From Stanieria cyanosphaera PCC 7437 (GTDB lineage: Bacteria > Cyanobacteriota > Cyanobacteriia > Cyanobacteriales > Xenococcaceae), in contig NC_019748.1 of the NCBI RefSeq assembly GCF_000317575.1, positions 512,001 to 576,000 on the forward strand: a DNA stretch of 64,000 nucleotides. Direction: 5' to 3'. The position numbers and the translations under genes were made by a program. Shown piece by piece: positions 36,713 through 45,864 of the stretch. Under the pieces are notes generated by a model. It was not told the DNA's origin. It did not search any database and saw only the letters and a program-made list of their open reading frames with translations. The first letter of the stretch is position 1. Each line of letters opens with the position of its first letter.

Positions 36713-37420
36713 TTGGTTTACCGCATAGTTATTACTCCTGAACAAAAACAAGACGATCGCGTCGTTCTTAATCCTTCACAACAGCATTATTTACAAAGAG
36801 TTTTAAGAATGAATAATGGCGATCTCATTATTGTGATGAATGGTCGGGGTCTATCTTGGTTGGCTCAATTAGAGGGCAATCTAGCTCACATTCTTGAACC
36901 AATTACTACTTCAACTGAATTACCTTTACCTATAACCTTAATTACTGCTTTACCTAAAGGCAGTGGTTATGAAGATATAGTTCGCTGCTGTACCGAATTA
37001 GGAGTTAATACCTTTATTCCTGTAATTAGCGACCGCACTATCTTAAAACCTAGTCCCAATAAAGTCGAACGTTGGCGCAAAATTGCCACCGAAGCAGCTG
37101 AACAATCGGAAAGACAAGTAGTTCCGCAGATTACTAATCCGATTAAATTTACTCAAGCGATTAAGCAAACAATTAATCAGGAAAGCGATCGCTATATTTG
37201 TGTGGCTCGTGGCGATTTACCTACTTTATGGAGTTGTCTAACTCAAGTCCCAGAACGAGAAATTATTCTTGCAACGGGTTGTGAAGGAGGCTGGAGTCCC
37301 CAGGAAATAGAAAAGGCAATTCAACAGGGATTTCAACCAGTTTCTCTAGGAAATCGTATTTTAAGAGCTATTACTGCACCGATGGTTGCGGTAACGATAG
37401 TGACTGTCAGACTCAATTAA
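36713..37420 (+). CDS. rsmE: 16S rRNA (uracil-1498-N3) methyltransferase RsmE
   Basis: The 235-residue RsmE has an N-terminal PUA-like domain (LNPSQQHYLQRVLRMNNGD) and a SPOUT knot with the SAM-binding motifs ATGCEGGWSPQE and LGNRILRAITAP. It methylates U1498 of 16S rRNA in the decoding region. The frame begins at TTG 36713 with no in-frame ATG near; TTG initiation is likely since the protein already has the family's normal N-terminus. It stands alone. Confidence 0.93.
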   Translation: MVYRIVITPEQKQDDRVVLNPSQQHYLQRVLRMNNGDLIIVMNGRGLSWLAQLEGNLAHILEPITTSTELPLPITLITALPKGSGYEDIVRCCTELGVNTFIPVISDRTILKPSPNKVERWRKIATEAAEQSERQVVPQITNPIKFTQAIKQTINQESDRYICVARGDLPTLWSCLTQVPEREIILATGCEGGWSPQEIEKAIQQGFQPVSLGNRILRAITAPMVAVTIVTVRLN

Positions 37421-38083
37421 TCAGTGACCAATTACTAATTACTAATTACTAATTATGAGGGATGAATAATCAACAATTAACCATTAACAAAAAACCAAGG
37501 TGTCAGACTGTATTTGAATCTAAAATAAAAACTGCTGTATACTTATAAGCTAATCTTTAATAGATATGTGTAATTAATTTAAAATTTCTCTTCAAAGTTT
37601 AAAAAAAACTTAAAAAATTATTGAGAATAAAGATTTTTTACGAACGAGTTGATCGAGGTTTGAGCTTATTGTAAATTATTGACAATACAAAAACCGTTTA
37701 TCCATGATAATATTGCCTATTTATTGGTTTTTAGACTAAAAATAACAAAATTTTACGCTACAAATTAGACAGAGTAAGCAATCAGCTTTTTTCTTAATTT
37801 TAATTATTAACAATTCCTGACATTTGCTTATTGACTAAGTATTATTACTAATCTTGACAAAATGAAAATAATAGTTACGATAGTCCGTCGTTAATAGTAT
37901 CAAATTAAACCAAAAGATAGGAACATCGAGATTGAATAGTTAGTCTGTTTCATTGCTCAATTAAATTACACAAAATCTCTAAAAATTTTTCTGACAATAA
38001 AAACAAGAGTATCTTTGCTCATTAAAGATATTCTCAAAGCTTTTGCACTCGAATCGAATTGTTAAAGTAACAAAAAAATTCTT
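37421..38083. other. Long AT-rich gap before the SLH gene
   Basis: The first ~75 bases are a repeat (37432-37495) with an inverted copy at 40551-40614. The remainder is very AT-rich without a frame or RNA structure that I can identify. Presumably it holds the promoter and a long leader of the SLH protein gene. Confidence 0.5.
37432..37495 (-). repeat. 64-bp inverted repeat, left copy
   Basis: Reverse complement of 40551-40614, with one mismatch noticed. It contains the ATCCCTCATAATTAG unit seen also at 56942 and (variant) 61878. Confidence 0.75.
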
Positions 38084-39289
38084 ATGAAATTATCACTTCC
38101 ACTGAAACTTACAGCCATCGCAACAGCAGTTTTAACTACTACAATTACTTTTTCTTCTCTTAAAGCAGCAGTAATTGGAGAAGAACCAATCAACCAAAGC
38201 GAAATTGTTGCAGTAGCAGCCCCTTTTGGCAGTAATAAATATAGTTTAGTTGTTGTCGAACAAATTCCTGGTCAAAAACAATGTTGGAGTGAAATGGGTT
38301 CTCAACCAACTGTGGTCGAGCCTCTTTGGACTACTTTTGACTTTACAGGACATTGCCGTCGTGCTACCGATGCCAATGGTTATTCTGTTCATCTCGATGG
38401 TCAAGATACTAGCCAAGACTATTTATTAGATCTGGTTGAAAAAGATGGTGAATTACAATTGGTTGCCATGAATTTCAAAGACCGTTCTAGAACGGTAGTT
38501 GGTAAAACCTTCGGTCTGAATCAAGGTAAATTCTTAAAAGTCTTTTTAAATCCAGGTTGGCAATTCACTAAAAAAACTGTTGACAGTAAAACTGTAGGTC
38601 ATGTGTACTTTAGTGGTGATACTGCTGCGATCGCTGCTGCGGGAGATACACCTCCTACACCACCACCCGCTGCACCTAGGTTTAGTGATACAGCTAGCGA
38701 TATTTATAAAGATGAAATCGAACAAGCTGTAGCCCTGGGATTTATTGCTGGTTTCCAAGACAAAACCTTCCGTCCTCAAGATCCTCTAACTAGAGAACAA
38801 TTAGTATCGATGGTGATTGGTGCTTTAGGCACGATCGCAGATCTCAAAATTCAATTACCTGCTCAAGCTGTCATGCAACCTTATCCCGATGTAGCAACTT
38901 CTCGCTGGAGTGCTGCCAAAGTTCAATGGGCAAAAGATAATCAAATTGTCACTGGTTATCCAGATGGTACATTCCGTCCAGAAAAACCAGTTACTAGAGC
39001 AGAGTTAATGGCAGTATTAAAACGTGCAGCCGAATTTGTTAGAGTTGAACGAGGATTATCGCCCGAATTAGCTACTAAACCAGCATCAACGTCTTTTTCA
39101 GACATTTCTACCCACTGGGGTAGGGATTTAATTGCGCAGATGTCTGGTTATTGTCAAGTAGCTTCTCCTTATAATGAAACGGGAAATGCTTTCAATCCTG
39201 ATCAAGCTTCAGGACGTAATTATGCTGCTGCTGCGACGTTGAGAGTGCATCATTGTGTTGCCGATCCAACTACTCAAGCTAGTCACTAG
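38084..39289 (+). CDS. DUF3747 and S-layer homology domain protein
   Basis: The 401-residue exported protein has a signal peptide (MKLSLPLKLTAIATAVLTTT then SLKA), an N-terminal DUF3747 domain (~35-180), a short proline-rich linker (PPTPPPAAP) and three SLH repeats (FSDTASDIYKDEIEQAV, YPDVATSRWSAAKVQW, FSDISTHWGRDLIAQM). SLH modules attach proteins to peptidoglycan-linked polymers in the cyanobacterial outer wall. It is probably cell-surface associated. A strong hairpin follows the stop. Confidence 0.92.
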   Translation: MKLSLPLKLTAIATAVLTTTITFSSLKAAVIGEEPINQSEIVAVAAPFGSNKYSLVVVEQIPGQKQCWSEMGSQPTVVEPLWTTFDFTGHCRRATDANGYSVHLDGQDTSQDYLLDLVEKDGELQLVAMNFKDRSRTVVGKTFGLNQGKFLKVFLNPGWQFTKKTVDSKTVGHVYFSGDTAAIAAAGDTPPTPPPAAPRFSDTASDIYKDEIEQAVALGFIAGFQDKTFRPQDPLTREQLVSMVIGALGTIADLKIQLPAQAVMQPYPDVATSRWSAAKVQWAKDNQIVTGYPDGTFRPEKPVTRAELMAVLKRAAEFVRVERGLSPELATKPASTSFSDISTHWGRDLIAQMSGYCQVASPYNETGNAFNPDQASGRNYAAAATLRVHHCVADPTTQASH

Positions 39290-39313
39290 ACTTTATAACA
39301 ATTCTACTTTATC

Positions 39314-39373
39314 AAAGAGGGAGTAAGGGAGGTAGAAGAGATATTTTCTACTTTCCTACTTCTTTCTCTTTTT
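39314..39373 (+). terminator. Terminator-like hairpin after the SLH gene
   Basis: A purine-rich arm (AAAGAGGGAGTAAGGGAGG...) pairs imperfectly with a pyrimidine-rich arm (CTTTCCTACTTCTTTCTCTTT) about 25 bp long, followed by T residues. It begins 25 bases after the stop codon. Confidence 0.5.
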
Positions 39374-39502
39374 AGAGATATATTTTTTTCTGCAAGAATA
39401 AAAGATTGTAAACCTTAATACCATTTTGATCTTTTTCTCTTAAAATAACGCCTATAAGATTTTCTGCTGTTAGCTAATCTGAGTCATTAGCAATTTAAGA
39501 AG

Positions 39503-40483
39503 ATGTTAAATATCCAAATAAAATCAGATAGCGACATTCCTGCTTCTAAACAACTATTCGATCAAATTCAATTTGCGATCGCGTCTGGACAATATTTAGC
39601 TGGTCATCGTCTACCCAGTACCAGACAGTTAGCCATGATTACAGGATTGCATCGCAATACCATTAGTAAAGTGTATCAACAATTAGAGGAAGTAGGATTA
39701 GTAGAATCGATCGCAGGATCTGGTATTTATGTTAAAGCAGACGGAAATGAAAGGGGAACTGAGTTAAATTCTGCAGAAATTGTTCAAAATAATATTATTA
39801 AAGATAGTATTGACGAATTACTCGCTCTTGGTTGCACTCTTAATCAGATTCAAGATTTATTTGTCGCCGAATTAGAATGGCGATCGCGTTGTCTTCAACA
39901 ATTAGTAGTCACCGTACCAACTAGAGATTTAAACGCAGGGGAATTGATGCGCCAAGCATTGGAACAATCTTTGGGTATTGCTGTTAAGTTAGTACCTTTG
40001 CATGATTTACTAACACTAATTACTGAAACTAATTTTGGTACAGTTATAACTAGTCGTTATTTTATTCGAGAAGTTTTAGAAGTAGTTCCCCCCAGAACTT
40101 TCCGAGTCTTGACAGTTGATATTTATGACTATGCGAAGGAATTGGAAATAGTTAAAAGCTTACCGCCTCAAGCTTGTTTAGGTATTGTCAGTTTGAGTGA
40201 AGGCACGTTAAAAATAGCGCAAAGTATTGTTAGTAGTCAAAGAGGAGAAGATGTTTTAGTTTTGACTGCACCAATTAATGACTCTAAACGAATTAAAGCT
40301 TTGATTCATTCGGCTCATAAAATCATCAGCGATCCAGCTAGTTATTCGGCAATTAAAGCTGCGATCGTAGCAGCTAGGGATGACTTGATTCGCTTCCCAG
40401 AAGTGATCTGTAGTGAAAATTATATTGCAGAAAAATCAATTAATTTGCTTAAAAAAGAATTAGGATTATCGGGTGAAAAGTAA
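39503..40483 (+). CDS. GntR-family transcriptional regulator
   Basis: Residues ~8-75 form the GntR winged helix (ASKQLFDQIQFAIASGQYLA, LPSTRQLAMITGLHRNTISK, YQQLEEVGLVESIAGSGIYV). The rest (~120-326) is neither an FCD/UTRA nor a full aminotransferase domain. It resembles cyanobacterial YtrA/PlmA-type regulators (PlmA-like length ~330), with a UTRA-less sensor. PlmA is a known PII-interacting regulator, so this may be a PlmA homologue; not certain. Monocistronic by spacing. Confidence 0.85.
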   Translation: MLNIQIKSDSDIPASKQLFDQIQFAIASGQYLAGHRLPSTRQLAMITGLHRNTISKVYQQLEEVGLVESIAGSGIYVKADGNERGTELNSAEIVQNNIIKDSIDELLALGCTLNQIQDLFVAELEWRSRCLQQLVVTVPTRDLNAGELMRQALEQSLGIAVKLVPLHDLLTLITETNFGTVITSRYFIREVLEVVPPRTFRVLTVDIYDYAKELEIVKSLPPQACLGIVSLSEGTLKIAQSIVSSQRGEDVLVLTAPINDSKRIKALIHSAHKIISDPASYSAIKAAIVAARDDLIRFPEVICSENYIAEKSINLLKKELGLSGEK

Positions 40484-40505
40484 GTAATATTAATGTGAAA
40501 TAGAA

Positions 40506-40538
40506 TATAGCAGTTCTCACGTTCTATGAGATACATCC
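40506..40538 (+). repeat. Solo end of TATAGC-type dispersed element
   Basis: TATAGCAGTTCTCAC then GAGATACATC matches the ends of the elements at 45532 and 56839. It is directly followed by the 64-bp inverted repeat copy. Confidence 0.55.
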
Positions 40539-40550
40539 GTTCGATACAGA

Positions 40551-40614
40551 TTTTTGTTAATGGTTAATTGTTGATTATTCATCCCTCATAATTAGTAATT
40601 GGTAATTAGTAATT
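40551..40614 (+). repeat. 64-bp inverted repeat, right copy
   Basis: Inverted partner of 37432-37495; together they bracket the SLH and GntR genes (about 3.1 kb). Confidence 0.75.
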
Positions 40615-40617
40615 ACA

Positions 40618-41046
40618 CTATCCTTTTAATTGATAAACTCTTTCCCATTCTTGAGGAGTAACCTTAAAATTAGTACTATTGGGAGCGCGAATTACAAGTA
40701 AATTTTGCAGAGTACGGTCATATTTTAGTTCAAATCGACGTAGAGGTTGTCCGATCAGTTTCCGAATCAAACGGATTTTTACGTGTAATCTATTTTTCTT
40801 GAACTTATTGGCATCGATCCAATAATCAAGATCGGAAATTTCTTTTAAAATTTGAGGTGGTTCAATTACTTCTGCGATCGCGTATACTCCTGCATTTTCT
40901 CCCGACATCCATACTAATACTCCATCTCCTACAGCTATCTCTTTGGCGTAGCGCGTAACCAACCACGGCATTTCTTTTAGTTCTTTAATTGCATCAAGAA
41001 GTCGGTAATAGTTGGGATTTGCTTGAAATAACCAGTAATTCATCAA
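40618..41046 (-). CDS. EVE domain protein
   Basis: The 142-residue single-domain protein begins MNYWLFQANPNYYRLLDAI and has GDGVLVWMSGENAGVYAIAEV, the EVE (PUA-related) fold signature. EVE proteins bind modified bases in DNA or RNA and are frequent in restriction or RNA-modification contexts, but no such genes are adjacent. The double ATG (41046 or 41043) makes no difference. Confidence 0.85.
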   Translation of the reverse strand: MMNYWLFQANPNYYRLLDAIKELKEMPWLVTRYAKEIAVGDGVLVWMSGENAGVYAIAEVIEPPQILKEISDLDYWIDANKFKKNRLHVKIRLIRKLIGQPLRRFELKYDRTLQNLLVIRAPNSTNFKVTPQEWERVYQLKG

Positions 41047-41281
41047 AAGTCGAAGGTACTCCCTCTTAAAAAGACGAAGCCTGCTTCGACTTCGTCAGAA
41101 TCGATTTGTAATTGCTTATTTTATCAGTGGTCATACCCGTTTCAAGATAATTATTAAATAAAACTAAGGTGAAAAATAATTTTGCAGCTTATTAAGTATA
41201 TTTGTATTAATAAAAAGAGGATTTTTAAAATTTTCTTCAAAATCGGGAACTTTATAAGTAACCTGTTTGGAAGTATTGCCA

Positions 41282-43135
41282 ATGAAAGTTAATTACTCCT
41301 TGAGTCAAACTGTTGTTGCTGTTAATCAACCTACTACTGTTGATTTAATTTTAAATTTTCAAGGAGTTGAGACTAATCAATCTAACTCTCGTCGTCCGCT
41401 TAATCTGAGTTTAGTTTTAGATCGTTCGGGTTCGATGGGTGGAGATCCGCTTCGCTATGCCATTAGTGCAGCGCAACAGTTGGTAGAGTATTTAACACCA
41501 GAAGATTATCTTTCGGTAGTAGTTTATGATGATACTTCTCAAACAATTCTTTCTCCCCAACCTGTAGAAAATAAAGCCAAAATTCAAGCAGCTATTGGCA
41601 AAATCTATGCGGGTGGGTTGACTAATTTAAGTGATGGTTGGTTAAAAGGTTTTGATTATGTCAAATCGCAACAAAGTAAAGAAAGAATTAATCGAGTTTT
41701 GTTATTAACTGACGGACAAGCAAACGTTGGTATCAGCGATCCGCAAGCTTTGATTAAAATAGCCAAAGAAAAAGCCAAAGAAGAAATTATTACTACTACA
41801 CTAGGTTTTGGTAATCATTTTAATGAAGACTTGTTGATTGGTATTGCCGATGCAGCAGGAGGCAACTTTTACTTTATTCAATCTCCCAAGGAAGCAGTCG
41901 ATGTATTTCGCATCGAAATGGAAAGTTTAGTTTCAGTAGTTGGACAAAATCTCACTGTAACTTTACAACCAGAAACAGGAATTTCTATTACAGAAGTTTT
42001 AAATAATTATCGTTATTTACTTAATGGTGAAGATATAGAAGTTTTATTAGGAGATGTTTACCAGATTGAAAGTAAGCCTTTAGCAGTACAATTTGCTTTA
42101 CCAGCGATTCCAAAAACAGGAAAAACCAACCTTGCTACCATCTCTTATACTTATCAAACCATAGTTGATGGCAAAATCGATCGCTTTACCGAATATCTAC
42201 CCATTTCTATCACTGTCGCTTCCACAGACGAAGCTAGTCAAGTTGAACCAGATTCAGCCGTTATTCAACAAGCTAGTCAATTGCGAATTGCCAAAAAGAA
42301 AGACGAAGCAGTAACCTTAGCTGACAAAGGAGATTATCAACAAGCAGCCGAAATTCTCCGTCAGACTGTAGCCGAATTAAAATTAAAAGCTTTACAAGAA
42401 TACTTTGAAATTGCCGAAGAAATCGAACAATTAGATTACTATGCTCAAAATTTAGCACAAAAACGCTTCGATATAGCAATTCGCAAAGAAATGCGCGATC
42501 AATCCTATCAAGCCAGAAAACGCGACCGCGATGATTTAAAATTAAGAGGTACTACTACAGGTGCAGCTAATCATTTACCCACTGTTACCGATCCTGGAGA
42601 AGGTATTTTAGTCAAATGCGGTCTCGCTTTCAGCGAGGCGCGGAGCGATCGCATTAATGGTAAATTACGCATTCGTGTAATTTCTGAAGGTTATAATCCC
42701 GATTTTAATGTGCAGTTTCCTCGTAGTATTCGTCAAGAAGGTGTTACCTACGTTGTCGATCAAATCGAAATTTCAGCCAATGGTACTTTTTATCGCGCTA
42801 TTGGAAATATTCGCCGTCTCCTTAAACCAGGTGAAAACATTACTCCTGCAAGCACTTCTAAACCCAAGAATTTACAAAAAGCCAAAACCAAAGGTACTGC
42901 TGCTGACTTAGAAACTATTGATACTGTTGGTGATGGAGTTTTAGTTCAATGTATCAAAGAAAAAAGTAAATTAAGAGCCAGAGTTGTGTCTGATGGTTAT
43001 AACCCCGATTGGAATATGCGTTTTCCTCGCGAAATTAGAGAAGAGGGAATGTTGTACGTAGTCGATGAAGTTCAAGAAAGTTCCCAAGGTAGTTATTATG
43101 TTGCCTATGGCAAGATTAAAAGATTAGTTCAGTAA
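41282..43135 (+). CDS. VWA domain protein with two tandem C-terminal repeats
   Basis: I start at ATG 41282 (MKVNYSLSQTVVAVNQ), which has GGAAG eight bases upstream. The N-terminal half contains a von Willebrand A domain with an intact MIDAS (DRSGSMGG at 47-54, then TNLSDG and LTDGQANVG). The C-terminus holds two ~70-residue repeats (GILVKC...GYNPDFNVQFPRSIRQEG and GVLVQC...GYNPDWNMRFPREIREEG), unrecognised. The first repeat carries about ten extra residues (LAFSEARSDR) encoded by a HIP1-containing repeat. No signal peptide, so probably cytosolic. Confidence 0.88.
   Translation: MKVNYSLSQTVVAVNQPTTVDLILNFQGVETNQSNSRRPLNLSLVLDRSGSMGGDPLRYAISAAQQLVEYLTPEDYLSVVVYDDTSQTILSPQPVENKAKIQAAIGKIYAGGLTNLSDGWLKGFDYVKSQQSKERINRVLLLTDGQANVGISDPQALIKIAKEKAKEEIITTTLGFGNHFNEDLLIGIADAAGGNFYFIQSPKEAVDVFRIEMESLVSVVGQNLTVTLQPETGISITEVLNNYRYLLNGEDIEVLLGDVYQIESKPLAVQFALPAIPKTGKTNLATISYTYQTIVDGKIDRFTEYLPISITVASTDEASQVEPDSAVIQQASQLRIAKKKDEAVTLADKGDYQQAAEILRQTVAELKLKALQEYFEIAEEIEQLDYYAQNLAQKRFDIAIRKEMRDQSYQARKRDRDDLKLRGTTTGAANHLPTVTDPGEGILVKCGLAFSEARSDRINGKLRIRVISEGYNPDFNVQFPRSIRQEGVTYVVDQIEISANGTFYRAIGNIRRLLKPGENITPASTSKPKNLQKAKTKGTAADLETIDTVGDGVLVQCIKEKSKLRARVVSDGYNPDWNMRFPREIREEGMLYVVDEVQESSQGSYYVAYGKIKRLVQ
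42617..42654 (+). repeat. GC-rich HIP1 repeat inside the VWA gene
   Basis: It contains TCTCGC and GCGAGGCGCGGAGCGATCGC, the same family as 10206-10243 in the WYL gene. It is absent from the second copy of the protein's own C-terminal repeat, which shows it is an insertion. Confidence 0.65.
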
Positions 43136-43529
43136 TTTTAAAAATTATTTCTTTTTATTTTCTACCTATAAAATATAACGAGAGGGGTCATCGTCTCGGT
43201 TATTCAGATCAAATCAGTTTAATTAATAATAATAAACTTCACTCTTCAACTTTTTTTCTTTTTTCCTGACTTGAAAGTAACTGAAACAAGACATAAGAAC
43301 TACTTTCATTCTTGCTATTAAAATTTTTCATCTCAACTACTTTTTGCTTTTTCGTGTGATACTCCTCACAGTGATTATTACTAAATTAATAATTACTAAA
43401 AATAAAATCGGTAGATTTGATGAAGCTTTATCAAAAAAAAATAAATTATAAATAAACTATCGTTAAATTTTGTCAAATTCATCAATTCAATATTGTTGAA
43501 AGCAAACTTCTTTTAGGTGGAAGCAAATT
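43136..43529. other. Gap before the GH9 gene
   Basis: An imperfect stem (ATAACGAGA at ~43174 with TCTCGGTTAT at ~43193) follows the VWA gene and could be a weak terminator. The rest is AT-rich without a recognised gene. AGGTGG at 43515-43520 provides the ribosome-binding site for the GH9 gene. Confidence 0.4.
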
Positions 43530-45332
43530 ATGAATAATATTGCTACAAGCAATTGTATGGTTAAAAATATTAATTTTGAAATAGTTCAAGACTGGAATGG
43601 TGGATTTAAAGCTCAATTAGATTTTAGTAGCAAACAAGCAATAACTAAAGGTTGGCAATTACAATTTTCAGCCCCCTTTGAAATCAAAGAAATCTATGGA
43701 GCAGAAGTATTAGAAAGCAAAAATAATCAATATACTATCGGCAATGTAGATTGGAATGAAAAAGTCTCTGCCAACTCCACACAACAAATTATTATCATTG
43801 CCAATGACTTCGGACAACCGGCTCAAAAAGCCACCGATTTTCAACTACTTCTAGAAAACCAACCCATTGAACCTATTCCTAGCGAACCACAAGAACCTGT
43901 TACTCCCGAACAACCTACTATTCCCGACTCTGAACCACAACCATCAGACAATCCTAATGGTACAGGTCAATTTAGATACGGAGAGGCTTTACAAAAATCA
44001 TTCCTCTTCTTTGAAGCCAATCGTGCTGGAGATTTACCCAACGATAAACGTATTGAATGGCGAAGCGATTCAGCCCTCTCGGATGGCTCTGATGTAGGTC
44101 GAGATTTAACAGGAGGCTATTATGATGCAGGCGACCACGTCAAATTCGGCTTGCCTATGTCAGCCAACAACACAATGTTAGCTTGGGGTGGTATTGAATA
44201 CGAATCAGCTTATAAACAAAGCGGACAATGGGACGAACTACTTGAGGCTGTCAAATGGGGAACGGATTATTTTCTTAAAGCTCATGTCTCTGAAGGAGGC
44301 AAAACTAAAGAGTTATATGTCCAAGTTGGAGATGGTCACGCGGATCATGCTTACTGGGGTTCTCCAGAAAATATGACCATGGCAAGACCCTCTTTTAAGA
44401 TTGATGCAGCTAATCCAGGTAGCGATGCAGCAGCAGGAACAGCTTCTGCTTTAGCTTCGGCTTCAATTCTTTTTCGTGGAGTAGATGATGCTTATGCAGA
44501 TAAACTATTAGATAACGCCAAACAGTTATTTGAGTTTGCAGATACTTATCGAGGTAAATATTCTGACTCAGTGCCTGCTGCTAATCCTTTTTATACTTCT
44601 TTTAGTGGTTATTCCGACGAACTAGCTGAAGGTGCAGCTTGGTTATACAAAGCTAGTGGAGAGCAAAAATATTTAACTCGCGCTGAAGACATTTTTGATT
44701 CGGAAATTGGCTATCCTTCTGACTGGACATGGATGGCAGACAACAAATCTAACTCAGCAGCGGTAATACTCGCTCAAGAGAGTAGCGACCCGAAATACAA
44801 ACAGATGGTGGAAGGTTGGTTAGAAAATTGGATTAATGGAACAGGCAATGTTCAATATAGCCAAGGTGGTTTAGCTTGGCGGACTCGCTGGGGTTCGCTC
44901 GCACTTTCTTCGGCGACTTCATACTTAGCCCAATTGTATAATGATACGGTCAAACAAGACTCTCGTTATACAGATTTTGCTAACAATCAAATTGATTATA
45001 TTTTGGGTGATAATCCCAGAAATGCCAGTTATATGATTGGTTTTGGCGAAAATTATCCTCAACAACCACACCATCGGGCAGCTACAGGAAATGCTCCTTA
45101 TGGTCAACCCTCAGAACATATTTTGTTTGGTGCGTTGGTGGGAGGACCAGGTTCTACTAATGATTTTGATTATAATGATGACCGCAACGATTGGGTAACT
45201 AACGAAGTTGGTACTGGATATAATGCTCCACTTACTTCTGCTTTGATTCAGCAATATAACAATTTTGGTGGTGAGCCTTTATCTAATGCTGAACTTGATG
45301 CTTTGCCTGGCATTGCTATCGTTGACGTTTAA
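43530..45332 (+). CDS. Glycoside hydrolase family 9 endoglucanase with CBM2-like domain
   Basis: Residues ~8-110 form a CBM2-like beta domain (VQDWNGGFKAQLDF, KGWQLQFSAPFEI), then a Pro/Glu/Ser linker (~113-145) and a GH9 domain from FRYGEALQKSFLFFEAN. The nucleophile-activating DAGDH has Asp199 and Asp202, PHHRAATG gives the conserved His, and the acid is Glu559 in VTNEVGTGYN. GH9 enzymes cleave beta-1,4-glucan. No signal peptide precedes the CBM, so export would need another route. Cellulases are uncommon in cyanobacteria; cellulose remodelling in the sheath is a possible role. Confidence 0.93.
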   Translation: MNNIATSNCMVKNINFEIVQDWNGGFKAQLDFSSKQAITKGWQLQFSAPFEIKEIYGAEVLESKNNQYTIGNVDWNEKVSANSTQQIIIIANDFGQPAQKATDFQLLLENQPIEPIPSEPQEPVTPEQPTIPDSEPQPSDNPNGTGQFRYGEALQKSFLFFEANRAGDLPNDKRIEWRSDSALSDGSDVGRDLTGGYYDAGDHVKFGLPMSANNTMLAWGGIEYESAYKQSGQWDELLEAVKWGTDYFLKAHVSEGGKTKELYVQVGDGHADHAYWGSPENMTMARPSFKIDAANPGSDAAAGTASALASASILFRGVDDAYADKLLDNAKQLFEFADTYRGKYSDSVPAANPFYTSFSGYSDELAEGAAWLYKASGEQKYLTRAEDIFDSEIGYPSDWTWMADNKSNSAAVILAQESSDPKYKQMVEGWLENWINGTGNVQYSQGGLAWRTRWGSLALSSATSYLAQLYNDTVKQDSRYTDFANNQIDYILGDNPRNASYMIGFGENYPQQPHHRAATGNAPYGQPSEHILFGALVGGPGSTNDFDYNDDRNDWVTNEVGTGYNAPLTSALIQQYNNFGGEPLSNAELDALPGIAIVDV

Positions 45333-45354
45333 ACCTCTTTTTCGAGCTAGTATA

Positions 45355-45456
45355 TATAGCAATGAGGTTAGGACAAAAAAAACTCTCTAAGGGCGATACG
45401 AAGTCCAAGTCTATTGTATGCCCCCTCCCTACGATACCTATAGTTTGATTGCTATA
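45355..45456. repeat. Short terminal-inverted-repeat element
   Basis: A 102-bp unit bounded by TATAGCAAT and its complement ATTGCTATA follows the GH9 gene. It has no coding capacity and resembles a miniature inverted-repeat element. Confidence 0.5.
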
Positions 45457-45475
45457 GCCTGAATTCAATTCAGGC
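45457..45475. terminator. Perfect palindrome after the GH9 gene
   Basis: GCCTGAATT and AATTCAGGC pair over 9 bp with a one-base centre. It could form a hairpin or cruciform; there is no T-run. Confidence 0.3.
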
Positions 45476-45531
45476 GACAACTCCTCCAGAAGTTAAAATA
45501 ATCGTTTTTCATGAATGATTTAGGACTGCTA

Positions 45532-45687
45532 TATAGCGTTTCTTGTTCTCGTGAGGTACATTAGCACCCTGGTTTTCGTTAATTGTTGAGACCTACGGTA
45601 GTGCGCTTCGCTTATGTTAATGGTTAATTGAAAATTGGTAACTAGTCACGGATAATGGTGTACCTTATAACTTCGAGAATTGCTATA
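45532..45687. mobile_element. MITE-like element with TATAGC ends
   Basis: The 156-bp non-coding unit begins TATAGCGTTTCTTG and ends GAATTGCTATA. Both ends also carry GAGGTACA / GTGTACCT inside. Its core GAGACCTACGGTAGTGCGC is shared with the larger element at 56839-57056. No transposase is encoded, so it would be a non-autonomous repeat. Confidence 0.6.
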
Positions 45688-45864
45688 TTTAGTCGATTGT
45701 ATGAAAATACTGAATAATATTTAGTTTTTACTTCCTGAAGAACAAAATTTTCTAGCGAAGTTTGGTAATTTGAGGGAGTTTATTTATGCTTATAAATATA
45801 AATATATTGTTTTGGTAGTAAACCTAGACTATCAAAATTGTTCTTTTGGTTTACCAATTATTTA

